Assembly: GCA_037968835.1 (NCBI GenBank)
Contig: JBBKWG010000193.1
Location: forward strand, 1 to 21,266
Direction: 5' to 3'
DNA length: 21,266 bases
Source: JBBKWG01 sp037968835
Lineage (GTDB): Bacteria; Pseudomonadota; Alphaproteobacteria; Rhodobacterales; Rhodobacteraceae
The first letter of the stretch is position 1; each line of letters begins with the position of its first letter. The notes beneath the pieces are model-generated. The model ran no database searches and was not told the origin of the DNA. It saw nothing but the letters and a program-made list of their open reading frames with translations. The position numbers and the translations under genes were made by a program. Of this stretch, positions 7,417 through 14,493 are shown piece by piece.

Positions 7417-9216
7417 ATGAATAATTCGATCAAATCCTGGGCAGATGTAGCGCCGCGTCTGGTTGATGTCGCCGCTGGGCGTGCGCCTGCGGATCTGGTG
7501 ATCCGGGGTGGCCGACTGGTGAACGTCCATTCCCGCGAGGTTCTGGACGGCTGGCAAGTGGCGATTGCCGAAGAACGGTTCGCGTATATCGGACCCGACG
7601 CCAGCCACTGCATTGGCGACGAAACCCGCGTGATCGAGGCGGATGGTAGTTATCTCATTCCGGGCCTTTGCGACGCGCATATGCATATCGAGTCGGGGAT
7701 GCTCACGCCCGCGGAATTCGCCGCGGCAGTCATTCCCCACGGCACGACCAGCATGTTCACCGACCCGCACGAAATCGCCAATGTGCTGGGGCTGCGCGGT
7801 GTGAAACTGATGCACGACGAGGCGCTGATGCAGCCGGTCAACATCTTCACCCAGATGCCGTCGTGCGCGCCCTCGGCTCCGGGACTCGAGACCACAGGCT
7901 TCGAGATCACCGCCGACGATGTGACCGAGGCGATGGGTTGGCCGGGGATCATCGGTCTGGGCGAGATGATGAATTTCCCCGGTGTCATCAACGGCGATGC
8001 CAAGATGCTGTCCGAAATCGCGGCAACGCAGCGCGCGGGAAAAACCGTCGGTGGCCACTATGCCTCGCCCGACAAGGGGATCGCCTTTTCAGCCTATGTC
8101 GCCGGTGGCCCCGCCGACGATCATGAAGGCACCGCCGAAGCCGATGCGATTGCGCGGGTGCGCAATGGAATGCGCTCGATGATGCGGTTGGGGTCGGCGT
8201 GGTATGATGTGGAAAGCCAGATCACGGCAGTGACCGAAAAGGGCCTCGACCCGCGAAACTTCATCCTTTGCACGGACGATTGCCATTCGGGCACGCTGGT
8301 CAACGATGGGCACATGAACCGCGTTGTGCGCCACGCCATCGAATGCGGTTGCGATCCGCTGGTCGCGTTGCAGATGGCAACGATAAACACCGCAACGCAT
8401 TTCGGACTGGAACGCGAGCTTGGCTCGATCGCGCCGGGGCGGCGGGCCGATCTGATCCTGACCTCCGATCTTCGGTCACTCCCGATAGATCACGTCATCG
8501 CGCGCGGCCGGACGGTGGCCGAGAACGGCAAGATCTCGGTCGATTGTCCGCATCTGGACTGGCCCGACGATACTCGCGCGACGGTGCATCTTGGCAAGAC
8601 CCTTGATGCCACCGACTTCGAGATCGCCGCGCCCGAGGGCAAGAACGCGGTCACAGCCAAGGTGATCGGCGTCGTCGAAAACCAGGCCCCGACCGAGGCG
8701 CTGACCGCCGAGTTGCCCGTCGTCGATGGCAACGTCGAAGGCGAGGGCGGTGTGTGTCAGATCGCACTAGTCGAACGCCACCGGGGTACCGGCGATGTGG
8801 TCAACGGTTTCGTCAAGGGCTTCGGGTACATGGGCCACATGGCCATCGCCTCGACCGTCGCGCATGACAGTCATCACATGATCGTCGTCGGCACGGATCG
8901 CGCGAACATGGCGTCCGCCGCGAACCGGCTGGGCGAGGTCGGGGGCGGCGTGAGTGTCTGGAAAGACGGCAAGGAACTGGCGCTTGTCGAGTTGCCGATT
9001 GCCGGGCTGATGTCGGATAGTCCTGCCGCCGAGGTCGCCGCCAAGGCGGATCGCATGGTCGCTGCGATGGCGGAGTGCGGCTGCAAATTGAACAATGCCT
9101 ACATGCAACACTCGTTGCTTGCGCTCGTGGTCATTCCTGCGCTCCGGATATCGGATCTGGGGCTGGTCGACGTGACCGAGTTCAAGCTGACAGGGCTTTT
9201 TGAGGACACCCCATGA
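7417..9216 (+). CDS. ade: Adenine deaminase
   Basis: A 599-residue amidohydrolase that converts adenine to hypoxanthine and ammonia. Motifs of the Ade family appear in order: DAHMHIES (metal-binding His pair), TDPHEI, GLGEMMNFPGVING (metal-bridging Glu), GGHYASPDKG, CTDDCHSGTLVNDGH (catalytic Asp), THFGLERELGSIAPG, and a C-terminal domain with STVAHDSHH and PIAGLMS. Residues around AGRAPADLVIRGGRLVNVHS match the usual N-terminus. Two starts are possible: ATG 7417 (used here) and an in-frame GTG at 7402; neither has an ideal Shine-Dalgarno. Its TGA overlaps the amn ATG (ATGA), joining the two enzymes of AMP-to-hypoxanthine conversion in one operon. Confidence 0.96.
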   Translation: MNNSIKSWADVAPRLVDVAAGRAPADLVIRGGRLVNVHSREVLDGWQVAIAEERFAYIGPDASHCIGDETRVIEADGSYLIPGLCDAHMHIESGMLTPAEFAAAVIPHGTTSMFTDPHEIANVLGLRGVKLMHDEALMQPVNIFTQMPSCAPSAPGLETTGFEITADDVTEAMGWPGIIGLGEMMNFPGVINGDAKMLSEIAATQRAGKTVGGHYASPDKGIAFSAYVAGGPADDHEGTAEADAIARVRNGMRSMMRLGSAWYDVESQITAVTEKGLDPRNFILCTDDCHSGTLVNDGHMNRVVRHAIECGCDPLVALQMATINTATHFGLERELGSIAPGRRADLILTSDLRSLPIDHVIARGRTVAENGKISVDCPHLDWPDDTRATVHLGKTLDATDFEIAAPEGKNAVTAKVIGVVENQAPTEALTAELPVVDGNVEGEGGVCQIALVERHRGTGDVVNGFVKGFGYMGHMAIASTVAHDSHHMIVVGTDRANMASAANRLGEVGGGVSVWKDGKELALVELPIAGLMSDSPAAEVAAKADRMVAAMAECGCKLNNAYMQHSLLALVVIPALRISDLGLVDVTEFKLTGLFEDTP

Positions 9217-10694
9217 TTACCGAACACCGCATGCCCATCGTTTCGCCAGACGTGCCCGATCACAAGGCGTTTCGCGACGCCGATGAAGCGGTCGCATATC
9301 TGATCGAGCTTTACGAGGTCGCGACCAAATTCCTGTGCGACGCATTCGCCAAGGTCGTGGTCGACGGTATGCCCAAGTCGCGGTTTCGGGCGTTCTACCC
9401 GGAAATTCGCCTGACGACCTCCAGCTATGCCACCGCAGACAGTCGTCTGAGCTTCGGACACGTCACCGAACCCGGGCGCTATTCTACTACTGTCACGCGG
9501 CCCGATCTGTTCGCCAGCTACCTGCGCCAGCAAATCGCGCTGTTGATGGAGAACCATGAAGTGCCTGTGCACATCGGTCCTTCGATCACGCCGATGCCGG
9601 TGCATTTCGCAGTCGCCAACGACGCTTCGCTGGCGGTGCCGCAAGACGGCGTGATGGATTTCACATTGCGCGATGTGTTCGATGTGCCCGACCTTTCGAC
9701 AACGCACGACAGCATCGTCAACGGCTACGGATTTCTGCACACCGACGGGTCACGCCCGCTTGCGCCGTTCACAGCTCAGCGGGTGGATTACTCGCTGGCC
9801 CGCCTCAGCCATTACACCGCGACCATCCCCGAGCATTTCCAAAATCACGTTCTGTTCACGAACTATCAGTTCTATGTCGAAGAATTCGAGGCCTATGCCC
9901 GCGCAATGCTGCGCGATCCCGATAGCGGCTACACCTCGTTCGTCGGCCCCGGCAACATCGAGATCACCGATCCCGACACGCCATTGCCGGTGCCCGAAAA
10001 GCTGCCGCAGATGCCGACCTACCATTTGAAACGCGAGGGCAGCGCCGGGGTGACGCTGGTCAATATCGGGATAGGTCCGTCGAATGCGAAAACCGCTACC
10101 GATCACATCGCGGTTCTGCGTCCCCACGCCTGGCTCATGGTCGGGCATTGCGCCGGATTGCGGAACTCGCAGCGCCTCGGCGATTTCGTTCTCGCACACG
10201 CCTACCTGCGCGAGGACCACGTTCTGGATGACGATCTGCCGATCTGGGTGCCGATCCCGGCGCTGGCGGAAATCCAGGTGGCGCTTGAAGACGCGGTCGA
10301 GGCTGTGACCGCGCTTGAGGGTTATGAGCTGAAACGGATCATGCGGACAGGAACTGTCGCCACCATCGACAACCGAAACTGGGAACTGCGCGACCAGTCC
10401 GGCCCGGTCCAGCGCTTGTCGCAGTCCCGCGCCATCGCGCTCGATATGGAAAGTGCGACGATCGCGGCCAACGGATTTCGCTTTCGGGTGCCTTACGGAA
10501 CGCTTTTGTGCGTCAGCGACAAACCCCTGCATGGCGAGTTGAAATTGCCGGGAATGGCCTCGGATTTCTACCGTACTCAGGTCGCTAGACACCTGTTAAT
10601 CGGGCTCAAAGCGATGGAAACCCTGCGCGAGATGCCATTGGCCCGAATCCACTCTCGCAAGCTCCGAAGCTTCGAGGAGACCGCATTTTTGTGA
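9213..10694 (+). CDS. amn: AMP nucleosidase
   Basis: A 493-residue protein of normal Amn length that hydrolyses AMP to adenine and ribose 5-phosphate. Conserved blocks include MPVHFAV, LFTNYQFYVEEFEAYARAML in the middle, then the nucleoside-phosphorylase-fold catalytic half with VNIGIGPSNAKTATDHIAVL, MVGHCAGLRNSQRLGDFVLA and DMESATIAANGFRFRVPYGT. The N-terminal regulatory domain is present. The start ATG overlaps the ade stop and has GAGG at 9202-9205, seven bases upstream. Together with Ade it forms a direct route AMP to adenine to hypoxanthine. It is followed by a 146-base gap before HU. Confidence 0.96.
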   Translation: MITEHRMPIVSPDVPDHKAFRDADEAVAYLIELYEVATKFLCDAFAKVVVDGMPKSRFRAFYPEIRLTTSSYATADSRLSFGHVTEPGRYSTTVTRPDLFASYLRQQIALLMENHEVPVHIGPSITPMPVHFAVANDASLAVPQDGVMDFTLRDVFDVPDLSTTHDSIVNGYGFLHTDGSRPLAPFTAQRVDYSLARLSHYTATIPEHFQNHVLFTNYQFYVEEFEAYARAMLRDPDSGYTSFVGPGNIEITDPDTPLPVPEKLPQMPTYHLKREGSAGVTLVNIGIGPSNAKTATDHIAVLRPHAWLMVGHCAGLRNSQRLGDFVLAHAYLREDHVLDDDLPIWVPIPALAEIQVALEDAVEAVTALEGYELKRIMRTGTVATIDNRNWELRDQSGPVQRLSQSRAIALDMESATIAANGFRFRVPYGTLLCVSDKPLHGELKLPGMASDFYRTQVARHLLIGLKAMETLREMPLARIHSRKLRSFEETAFL

Positions 10695-10753
10695 TTTTCG
10701 GCAAAAAAAGCCCGCAAAATGCATGATTCCGCCGACTTTCAGGGCACTATTCG

Positions 10754-10783
10754 TTGTGTTGTTCCGCCATATCCAGTTAAATA
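10754..10783 (+). promoter_or_regulatory. Candidate promoter of the HU-family gene
   Basis: TTGTGT at 10754-10759 and TAAATA at 10778-10783 are separated by 18 bases, a plausible sigma-70 pair in the 146-base gap between amn and the HU gene. The predicted leader begins near the small hairpin AGGGG(AATGAG)CCCCT at 10784-10799. Matches are moderate and no transcript evidence is available. Confidence 0.4.
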
Positions 10784-10840
10784 AGGGGAATGAGCCCCTA
10801 GTAGTGGGCCATACCGAGGGCCAGATCGAGGAGTATACCC

Positions 10841-11128
10841 ATGGCTAAACCGATGACGAAAACTCAGCTTGTGGCCGCGCTGGCCGACAAGATGGACAGC
10901 GACAAGAAATCCGCAGGCGAGGCGCTGGACGCCATGATCGCAATCATCACTGAAGAAGTCTCTGCCGGCGGTGCCGTGACGCTTCCCGGTGTCGGCAAAA
11001 TCTACTGCCGCGAGCGCCCTGCGCGTATGGTCCGCAACCCCGCAACGGGCGAGCAGATCCATAAAGACGCCGACAAGGTGGTCAAGATGACCATCGCAAA
11101 GGCGCTGAAGGACAGCGTGAACGACTGA
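10841..11128 (+). CDS. HU-family DNA-binding protein
   Basis: A 95-residue histone-like protein. The N-terminal helices carry MTKTQLVAALADKM, the dimer core has GGAVTLPGVGKI, and the DNA-binding arm and tip region contains RPARMVRNPATGE, whose Arg-Asn-Pro is typical of HU/IHF. The C-terminal helix is VVKMTIAKALKDSV. HU dimers bend and compact DNA with little sequence specificity. It has an Ala-rich, slightly extended N-terminus relative to standard HU and an arm shortened to CRERPARM, so it may be a lineage-specific HU paralogue rather than the main hupB. GAGGAG at 10828-10833 supports the ATG. It has its own candidate promoter and a clear terminator, so it is probably monocistronic. Confidence 0.93.
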   Translation: MAKPMTKTQLVAALADKMDSDKKSAGEALDAMIAIITEEVSAGGAVTLPGVGKIYCRERPARMVRNPATGEQIHKDADKVVKMTIAKALKDSVND

Positions 11129-11150
11129 TCCTGATTTCAGAGTTTCGAAG

Positions 11151-11181
11151 AAAGGGCCGTCTCGACTGGGGCGGCCTTTTT
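11151..11181 (+). terminator. Rho-independent terminator after the HU gene
   Basis: AAAGGGCCG and CGGCCTTT form a GC-rich stem (one bulged G) around a short loop, followed by a run of five T at 11177-11181, 22 bases after the HU stop codon. This is the clearest intrinsic terminator in the window. Confidence 0.8.
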
Positions 11182-11195
11182 CATTCCAGCGGCCC

Positions 11196-11780
11196 TCACA
11201 AGGCTGGCGCGGAACGTCCCATCTTGGCCAGAATCTGCTTGCGCTTCTGGTCGTGGACAATTGATTGCGGCACCCAGTTGTAGCGTTTGTCGTTGCGGGT
11301 CTTGTCCCAATGCAGCCGACCGCCATAGCGCCAGGGGTCAAGGATAATGCCGTCATACATCCCGTCGCCACGCTGGGTGATGATCGCGGTCGAATGGTCG
11401 ATGCGGTACGGATTGTCGGCGTTGGCTATGGCGCGGTGCATCTGAAGCGTGCGGAAACTTTCTTCGTTCAGGCGACGTTCGATGTCCTCGGCCCATTGCC
11501 AGCACAAACCGCGCGGCCTGAGCCCCATATTGACCTTGGTGTTGTGGATCAGTGGCGGATCGGTGATCTGGTATTCCTTCGCCAATTGCCGGGTATAAGA
11601 ATACGAAATGCGCGCCGCGCGGTCGGCCTCTTCCGGGTCGACGTCGGGACCGAGCGCGCGAATCTCTGCCGCCAGCTTGGCAACAGCGTCGGGACCTTGT
11701 CCGACACTGTCGGAAGTGGCACAGGCAGCAGTCAGAAGGATCGCCAGAAGCGAAGCGATGCGGAATATCAAGCGTGCGAT
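11196..11780 (-). CDS. Putative lipoprotein with transglutaminase-like Cys/His/Asp pattern
   Basis: Not confidently assigned to a named family. The protein begins with a lipoprotein signal (ARLIFRIASLLAILLTAAC, lipid Cys at residue 20 of this model), so it should be anchored in a membrane facing the periplasm. The mature part has GLCWQWAEDIERRL (Cys93), IDHSTAIIT (His129) and IILDPWRYGG (Asp148). This order and spacing resemble the catalytic triad of transglutaminase-like or papain-like folds, an inference from pattern only. The start is unclear: the frame is open to a GTG at 11864 without a Shine-Dalgarno, while the signal peptide implies a start near 11780 (an ATC with GAGG eight bases upstream) or the TTG at 11771. 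It converges on the HU gene. Confidence 0.72.
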   Translation of the reverse strand: MARLIFRIASLLAILLTAACATSDSVGQGPDAVAKLAAEIRALGPDVDPEEADRAARISYSYTRQLAKEYQITDPPLIHNTKVNMGLRPRGLCWQWAEDIERRLNEESFRTLQMHRAIANADNPYRIDHSTAIITQRGDGMYDGIILDPWRYGGRLHWDKTRNDKRYNWVPQSIVHDQKRKQILAKMGRSAPAL

Positions 11781-11901
11781 GGGTCGGTCCTCGTGATGCT
11801 GCTCGGTTTTAAAAACGGCTACCGCGCACGCCAGTCCTTGTCGAGACCGTAGGCTGTTTTTCACACTGGCAACGGCTATCGTCCGCTGCTACTCGGCGGC
11901 G

Positions 11902-12783
11902 ATGGATGTGCGTTCATTATTCATGGGCCTGGCTTTTGCGATCATGTGGTCGTCGGCTTTCACGTCGGCGCGCATCATCGTCGCCGAAGCGCCGCCGCTT
12001 TCGGTCTCGGCATTGCGGTTTCTGATCGCGGGCCTGATCGCCGTTTCCGTCGCGTTGGCGCTTGGTCAAAGCTGGCGACTGACGGCGGCGCAATGGCGAC
12101 TGACTGTGGTGTTCGGGATATGCCAGAATGCACTTTATCTGGGCCTGAATTTCATCGCGATGCAAACGGTGGAAGCCTCGCTGGCAGCAATCATCGCTTC
12201 GTCCCTGCCGCTGTGGGTGGCGTTGGCAGGATGGCTGATCTGGCGTGACAAGCTGAGGCCGCTGGGCATTTTCGGCTTGTTCATCGGCTTTGGCGGCGTG
12301 GCGCTAATCATGGGGTCACGGATTTCCGCCGGCGTCGATCTGTTCGGCGTAATGCTCTGCGGCATCGCGGTGCTGGCGCTGACGTTCGCCACGCTCGCGG
12401 TGCGGGGTGCGACGTCGGGCGGCAATGTGTTGATGGTGGTCGGGCTTCAGATGCTGATCGGGTCGTCCGTCCTGTCGGTTCCCGCGTTCGCGTTCGAGAC
12501 ATGGGACGTGACGTGGACGCCGCTGCTGGCCGGGGCACTCGCCTATACGATCATCGTTCCCGGTCTTATTGCAACGGTCGTCTGGTTTCTGCTGGTGCGC
12601 CGGATCGGCAGCGTCCGCGCTTCGACCTTCCATTTTCTGAACCCCTTCTTCGGCGTCGCGATTGCCGCGCTGTTGTTGGGCGAAGTGCTCGGGGCAATGG
12701 ATATTCTAGGCGTGATCGTCATCACTATCGGCATTCTGGCGGTCCAAATGTCAAAAGTGCCGGGCGCGGCGGCAGTGCGCTGA
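11902..12783 (+). CDS. DMT-superfamily (EamA) transporter
   Basis: A 293-residue membrane protein with the ten-helix, two-EamA-domain layout. The first half starts MDVRSLFMGLAFAIMWSSAF and contains the family block VVFGICQNALYLGLNF followed by SLAAIIASSLPLWVALAGW. The second repeat carries ASTFHFLNPFFGVAIAALLLGE near the C-terminus. Such proteins export amino acids or other metabolites; the substrate cannot be read here. The start ATG 11902 has a weak ribosome binding site and ATG 11923 is a possible alternative. It is divergent from the lipoprotein gene, and is followed by a long imperfect hairpin and then ccdA. Confidence 0.9.
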   Translation: MDVRSLFMGLAFAIMWSSAFTSARIIVAEAPPLSVSALRFLIAGLIAVSVALALGQSWRLTAAQWRLTVVFGICQNALYLGLNFIAMQTVEASLAAIIASSLPLWVALAGWLIWRDKLRPLGIFGLFIGFGGVALIMGSRISAGVDLFGVMLCGIAVLALTFATLAVRGATSGGNVLMVVGLQMLIGSSVLSVPAFAFETWDVTWTPLLAGALAYTIIVPGLIATVVWFLLVRRIGSVRASTFHFLNPFFGVAIAALLLGEVLGAMDILGVIVITIGILAVQMSKVPGAAAVR

Positions 12784-12792
12784 CAGGCTTGT

Positions 12793-12829
12793 GATCGTCT
12801 GTCACTTTGTTTTCAGTGACAAGACGGTC
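12793..12829. repeat. Long imperfect inverted repeat between eamA-type gene and ccdA
   Basis: GATCGTCTGTCACT (12793-12806) can pair with AGTGACAAGACGGTC (12815-12829) with one G-T pair and one bulged A, around an 8-base loop TTGTTTTC. It begins ten bases after the transporter stop. There is no following T-run, so it may be a processing or factor-dependent termination site, or an operator upstream of ccdA. Confidence 0.55.
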
Positions 12830-12850
12830 GAATGCGTCAGATAACCCGGT

Positions 12851-13564
12851 ATGGACCTGATCCTTGGATACGCCGCCGGACTTCTGACGCTGATCAATCC
12901 GTGCGTTCTTCCGATCCTTCCCATCGTTCTGGCAACCGCCTTGCAGGCCGGGCGCGGCGGGCCGCTGGCGTTGGCAGCAGGGATGAGCCTGTCCTTCGTA
13001 ACGCTGGGACTACTCGTCGCTGTCGCCGGTCGCGCGCTTGGTATCACAGATGAAACGGTCGCCAACGCGGCCGCCGTGTTGATGATCGTCTTCGGCGCGG
13101 TGCTGCTGGTGCCACGATTCTCGACCGTTTTCGCAACCGCGACTGCCGGCGTGTCGGCTCGCGCGGATCAGGGGTTGGACGAGGTGCATCAAGACACCCT
13201 GACGGGGCAATTCGTCGGCGGCGTGCTTTTGGGCGCGGTCTGGAGTCCGTGCATAGGGCCAACACTTGGCGGTGCAATCGGACTTGCCAGTCAGGGCGAA
13301 AATCTTACGCGTGTCGGCGGCATCATGGTCGCTTTCGCGCTCGGTGTTTCGACCGTTATTGTCGCTCTGGCCTATGGCGCGCAGTCGGTGATCCGGCGTC
13401 GTCGCGACCTGATGCGCCGGATCGCTATGCGGGCTCGACCCGTGATGGGAATCGTTTTCGTGGTCGTGGGTCTGGCGATCCTACTCAAACTGCACCAATG
13501 GGTCGAACGCTGGGCGCTGGATACCTTCCCGCCGTGGCTGCTCGATCTGTCCGTTTCAATCTAA
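12851..13564 (+). CDS. CcdA-type thiol:disulfide electron transporter
   Basis: A 237-residue inner-membrane protein of the CcdA/DsbD-transmembrane family. It carries reducing equivalents from cytoplasmic thioredoxin to periplasmic thiol proteins. Both redox cysteines are present in their usual contexts: Cys18 in NPCVLPILP (first helix) and Cys134 in SPCIGPTLGG. Six hydrophobic helices can be drawn. A loop RADQGLDEVHQD separates the two halves. No strong Shine-Dalgarno precedes ATG 12851. The next gene, 19 bases downstream, is an exported CxxC thioredoxin-fold protein and is the likely electron acceptor. Known partners in this family serve cytochrome c maturation or oxidative-stress repair. 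Confidence 0.93.
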   Translation: MDLILGYAAGLLTLINPCVLPILPIVLATALQAGRGGPLALAAGMSLSFVTLGLLVAVAGRALGITDETVANAAAVLMIVFGAVLLVPRFSTVFATATAGVSARADQGLDEVHQDTLTGQFVGGVLLGAVWSPCIGPTLGGAIGLASQGENLTRVGGIMVAFALGVSTVIVALAYGAQSVIRRRRDLMRRIAMRARPVMGIVFVVVGLAILLKLHQWVERWALDTFPPWLLDLSVSI

Positions 13565-13583
13565 TCCGACAAGGAGTAACCCG

Positions 13584-13997
13584 ATGCAAAGACGCACCTT
13601 TCTCACCGCTGCCACCGCCTCGTTGATCCTGCCGCGCGGCGCGTTGGCTGCAACCGGCGCGCCGTATCAGCTCGGACTGATCGAAGGTCTGCTGAAAGAG
13701 GGCCGGACCGTGTTCGTCGACTTTTACACCGACTGGTGTGTAACCTGTGCCAGCCAGAGCCGTATCATCGAAAAGCTGAAGGCCGAGAACCCGGCCTATG
13801 AACAGAAGATCGCGTTCGTCGCCGTCGACTGGGATCGTCACAGCGGCGCGAGAATCGCCGCCAAACTTCGTGTCCGCAATCGTGCGACGCTGATGACGCT
13901 GAAAGGAGACGAGGTCCTCGGTCGACTGGAATGGGAAACCCGCGAACCCAGGATACGCGCCCTTCTGGATGCAGCGCTTGCAACCGCGACTTCCTAG
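13584..13997 (+). CDS. Exported thioredoxin-fold protein with Tat-like signal
   Basis: A 137-residue protein with an N-terminal twin-arginine-like signal, MQRRTFLTAA, a hydrophobic stretch and a probable cleavage after ALA (residue 22). The mature domain is thioredoxin-like with VFVDFYTDWCVTC (Cys52 and Cys55, a CVTC active site similar to the DsbD C-terminal domain) and a second strand IAFVAVDWDRH. It is likely reduced by the CcdA protein encoded just upstream (19-base gap) and passes electrons to periplasmic targets. AAGGAG at 13571-13576 supports the ATG. Its stop TAG lies in CTAG, which is also the stop of a small antisense frame. Confidence 0.9.
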   Translation: MQRRTFLTAATASLILPRGALAATGAPYQLGLIEGLLKEGRTVFVDFYTDWCVTCASQSRIIEKLKAENPAYEQKIAFVAVDWDRHSGARIAAKLRVRNRATLMTLKGDEVLGRLEWETREPRIRALLDAALATATS

Positions 13998-14101
13998 TCC
14001 GCGTGCAGGTGGAGAAAATTCGCCGAACCGCCCATTGCGACCGGAACTGACGGCTTGCCGGGACGTTTCTTTTCCATCGGCAATCTAGGAAAGGACGCGC
14101 A

Positions 14102-14461
14102 ATGAAAGACGAATCTTCTACGCACAATCTCGTCTCGACTTCGGACGTGAACGGCGAAGCTGTTTATTCGCCAAGCGGCGACCACATCGGCACGATCGAC
14201 CATCTGATGATCGACAAGAATTCCGGCAAAGTTGCCTACGCCGTCATGACTTTCGGGGGCTTTCTGGGCATTGGGGAAGAAACTTTTCCGGTGCCATGGA
14301 AAAAGCTGAACTACGATACCTCCCGGAACGGTTTCACCACGGACATCACCGAAGATGACCTGAACGACGCGCCGCCGCACGACGATAGATGGTCGCGCGA
14401 CCGGACGTATGAGGAAAGGTTGCACACCCATTACGGTGTGATGAACCCTTACTGGTATTGA
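14102..14461 (+). CDS. PRC-barrel domain protein
   Basis: A 119-residue soluble protein. Residues 10-80 fit a PRC-barrel: LVSTSDVNGEAVYSPSGDHI, then GTIDHLMIDKNSGKVAYAVM, FGGFLGIGEE and FPVPWKKL. PRC-barrels occur in RimM and in photosynthetic reaction-centre H subunits; stand-alone versions like this are common in Rhodobacteraceae and have no agreed function. The C-terminal tail is acidic, then Arg/Tyr-rich (DDRWSRDRTYEE to NPYWY). AGGAAAGGA at 14087-14095 gives a strong ribosome binding site. The gene stands alone between the thioredoxin gene and convergent aroC. Confidence 0.88.
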   Translation: MKDESSTHNLVSTSDVNGEAVYSPSGDHIGTIDHLMIDKNSGKVAYAVMTFGGFLGIGEETFPVPWKKLNYDTSRNGFTTDITEDDLNDAPPHDDRWSRDRTYEERLHTHYGVMNPYWY

Positions 14462-14468
14462 TCAGACG

Positions 14469-14490
14469 ATGGCCGGGGCAACCCGGCCAT
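14469..14490. terminator. Hairpin between convergent PRC-barrel and aroC genes
   Basis: ATGGCCGGG and CCCGGCCAT form a perfect 9-bp stem closed by a GCAA (GNRA) tetraloop on the plus strand. It lies eight bases after the PRC-barrel stop and four bases beyond the aroC stop. The T-run expected of an intrinsic terminator is missing on both sides, so it may protect 3' ends or stop transcription with help from a factor. Confidence 0.5.
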
Positions 14491-14493
14491 TGC

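Noticed and set aside
6470..7420. 316-codon plus-strand open frame across the topoisomerase gene
   Set aside because: It is antisense to a gene with all topoisomerase IB catalytic motifs. Its translation is low-complexity Arg/Gly/Val-rich, and long antisense frames are expected at this GC content.
9750..10592. 280-codon minus-strand open frame inside amn
   Set aside because: Shadow of a strongly conserved AMP nucleosidase. The translation shows no motif and there is no ribosome binding site.
10683..10722. Nested hairpin GCATTTT/AAAATGC with inner GGC(A7)GCC at the end of amn
   Set aside because: The stem is AT-rich, overlaps the amn stop codon and is followed by no T-run, so a terminator call is not supported.
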